Shown: positions 22,524 to 24,115 of the stretch, in pieces
Position numbering within the stretch: the stretch's first letter is position 1
How the letters are laid out: the number at the start of each line of letters is the position of its first letter
Assembly: GCA_964471235.1 (NCBI GenBank)
Contig: CAYYGL010000063.1
Span: 1 to 24,115 of the forward strand
DNA: 24,115 nt
Direction: 5' to 3'
Source: CAYYGL01 sp964471235
Lineage (GTDB): Bacteria > Calditrichota > Calditrichia > RBG-13-44-9 > J075
Translations under genes and position numbers: made by a program
The notes under the pieces: model-generated
The model's database searches: none
Told to the model about the DNA's origin: nothing
What the model saw: only the letters and a program-made list of their open reading frames with translations

Positions 22524-24115
22524 TCAAATTTTCACCCGTCGGAGCAGGTTGGCATTACTAACCACCGATACGGAACTGGTTGCCATCGCCATCTCCGCAA
22601 TGACCGGATGGAGCAGCCCGGCAATTGCCAGGGGAATCGCCAGCACATTATAAAAGAAAGCCCAGAAAAGATTCTGCTTAATTTTATTGAAAGTTGCCCG
22701 GGATAACTTAATGGCGCTCACCAGGCTGTTTAAATCGGTTCGGACCAGGGTAACATCCGCAGCCTCAATGGCGATATCGGTGCCGCTGCCAATGGCAATG
22801 CCCACATCGGCACGCACCAACGCCGGGGCATCGTTTATCCCATCCCCCACCATGGCCACGCTGCCAAATTGCTCTTGCAGGCGCTCCAGTGCGGCAACTT
22901 TCTGATCCGGCAGTACTTTCGCTACCACATGATCTATTCCCACCTGGCGGGCAATTGCCCGGGCGGTTTTCTCATTGTCCCCGGTAATCATGGCGGTTTT
23001 TAACCCCATCTGATGCAACTGTTCCACCACCTGTGCCGCTTCAGGCTTCAGGGTATCCGCTACTGCCAGGCATCCCACCAAGGTATGCTCCTGTGCCACC
23101 AGGATAACGGTTTTGGCTTGCTCTGCCAGTTCCTCAATCTCCTTCTCCAATCCCGATATATCCACACCATTTTCCTGCAGGTATGCTCCGGACCCCAGGA
23201 GTACCGTTTTCTTCTGATATGTTCCAGTTACCCCCTTTCCGGGCTGCGCGGAAAATTCTTCCACCGCATTGGGCATGCTGCCCAATTCCTGTTCCACATA
23301 TTCCCGGACGGCTGCTGCCAGCGGGTGCTCGGAGTGGGCTTCCAGCGCCCCGGCAAGGGTTAATAGTTCCTGGGAGTTAACATGCTCAGCAGTCACGACA
23401 TCGGTTACCCGGGGTTTTCCCACGGTGAGGGTGCCGGTTTTGTCAAAGGCAATCAAGCGGACATCTTTCAGCGCCTGAATGGCTTCCCCTTTCCGAAACA
23501 GGATACCCCGTTGAGCGCCCATTCCACTGCCCACCATTAATGCTGTTGGCGTTGCCAGTCCCAGGGCACACGGGCAGGCAATTACCAGTACGGCAATTGC
23601 GGCAAACAGCGCCAGGGTTAAGGTGTCCGCGGTTTCCGGCAGCCAGGGGATGGTGCCTTGCAGGGTATGGAAAAAATGCCCCATCCATTGGGGAAAAACC
23701 ATCCAGGAGATGAAGGTGAGCAGGGAGAGAGCAACAATGATGGGAACAAATATGGCGGTCACTTTATCTGCAAATGCCTGAATGGGCACCTTGGTGCCCT
23801 GTAATTCTTCCACCATACGGATCATCTGCGCCAGGAAGGTATCTTTTCCAATTTTGGTGGCTTTTATGTGGAGAACGCCATTTTGATTGACCGTGGCGCC
23901 GATGACCTCATCCCCCATGGTTTTGCGTACCGGCATGGATTCCCCGGTTGCCATGGATTCGTCCACGGTGCTCTCCCCGTAAACCACCTCGCCATCCGTG
24001 GGGATTTTTTCCCCGGGGCGCACCACCATCACATCGCCGATGCCGATTTCTTCGATCGGTACTTCCACCTCGACGCCGTTGCGCATCACCCGGGCGGTTT
24101 TGGCACCCATCTCCA
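22524..24115 (-). CDS. copA: Copper-translocating P1B-type ATPase (5' end cut by window)
   Basis: The C-terminal 530 or so codons of a P-type ATPase; the frame stays open through the window edge, so the true start and any heavy-metal-binding domains lie outside. Positions are counted from the methionine at 24110. The actuator loop TGES is at 55-58, the intramembrane metal site CPC at 179-181 (VIACPCALGLATPTALMVG), and the phosphorylation site DKTGT at 223-227. Farther on are the HP motif (HSEHPLA), the hinge GDGINDAPAL, and last-helix residues FFYN. CPC with this set defines Cu+-type P1B-1 pumps. Next to sco1 and ctaD it probably supplies or balances copper for the oxidase; an export or detoxification role is equally possible. 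The C-terminus (NLLRRVKI) looks complete. Confidence 0.95.
   Translation of the reverse strand, partial: EMGAKTARVMRNGVEVEVPIEEIGIGDVMVVRPGEKIPTDGEVVYGESTVDESMATGESMPVRKTMGDEVIGATVNQNGVLHIKATKIGKDTFLAQMIRMVEELQGTKVPIQAFADKVTAIFVPIIVALSLLTFISWMVFPQWMGHFFHTLQGTIPWLPETADTLTLALFAAIAVLVIACPCALGLATPTALMVGSGMGAQRGILFRKGEAIQALKDVRLIAFDKTGTLTVGKPRVTDVVTAEHVNSQELLTLAGALEAHSEHPLAAAVREYVEQELGSMPNAVEEFSAQPGKGVTGTYQKKTVLLGSGAYLQENGVDISGLEKEIEELAEQAKTVILVAQEHTLVGCLAVADTLKPEAAQVVEQLHQMGLKTAMITGDNEKTARAIARQVGIDHVVAKVLPDQKVAALERLQEQFGSVAMVGDGINDAPALVRADVGIAIGSGTDIAIEAADVTLVRTDLNSLVSAIKLSRATFNKIKQNLFWAFFYNVLAIPLAIAGLLHPVIAEMAMATSSVSVVSNANLLRRVKI

Overview
All well-supported genes in this window lie on the minus strand, so the gene order below runs from high to low coordinates. 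The set points to an aerobic or facultatively aerobic Gram-negative-type bacterium with moderate GC. It has alternative complex III (ACIII) in place of cytochrome bc1, a cytochrome c-fused oxidase of the A2 type (as in Rhodothermus), and a split-subunit transhydrogenase. The combination recalls Rhodothermota/Bacteroidota/Calditrichota-like lineages; the phylum is an inference and cannot be settled from this window. No rRNA, tRNA, CRISPR array, insertion sequence or phage gene was seen.

Layout. (1) 24115-21289: copper supply, a 5'-truncated CopA-type P1B ATPase and a SCO1-type CuA assembly protein. (2) 21147-16554: a cytochrome c oxidase operon, ctaD-ctaE-ctaF-ctaC-ctaB, with 4-base ATGA overlaps at D/E and C/B. 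(3) 16253-11027: a lipoyl/2-oxo-acid dehydrogenase group: lpdA (E3), lipB, an E2 acyltransferase with two lipoyl domains, and lipA. A 100-N assembly gap and a 51-bp tandem repeat lie between E2 and lipA. No E1 gene is visible. (4) 10800-7852: proton-translocating transhydrogenase as three genes (alpha-1, alpha-2, beta). (5) 7851-7013: about 0.84 kb without a credible gene, holding a hairpin, an imperfect inverted repeat with a G10 tract, and a possible promoter with leader hairpin. (6) 7012-1: ACIII operon: an unusual 8-TM protein with a C-terminal cytochrome c domain, then actA, actB, actC, actD and a truncated actF.

How it fits together. E2/E3 with lipoate made and attached by LipB/LipA feeds NADH to the chain, and PntAB exchanges hydride between NAD and NADP at the expense of the proton gradient. 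Quinol is oxidised by ACIII, electrons pass through c-type hemes to the CtaC cytochrome domain, and oxygen is reduced at CtaD. CtaB makes heme O and SCO1 and CopA handle copper. The window is thus most of one respiratory chain.

The main oddities are the 8-TM/cytochrome c protein heading the ACIII operon where a stand-alone ActE would be expected after ActD; an ActB that keeps a molybdopterin-enzyme-type cysteine motif; a subunit III with an extra loop; a near-perfect CRP-type palindrome upstream of sco1-cta; and the repeat-rich assembly gap. I found no clearly new defence or mobile system.
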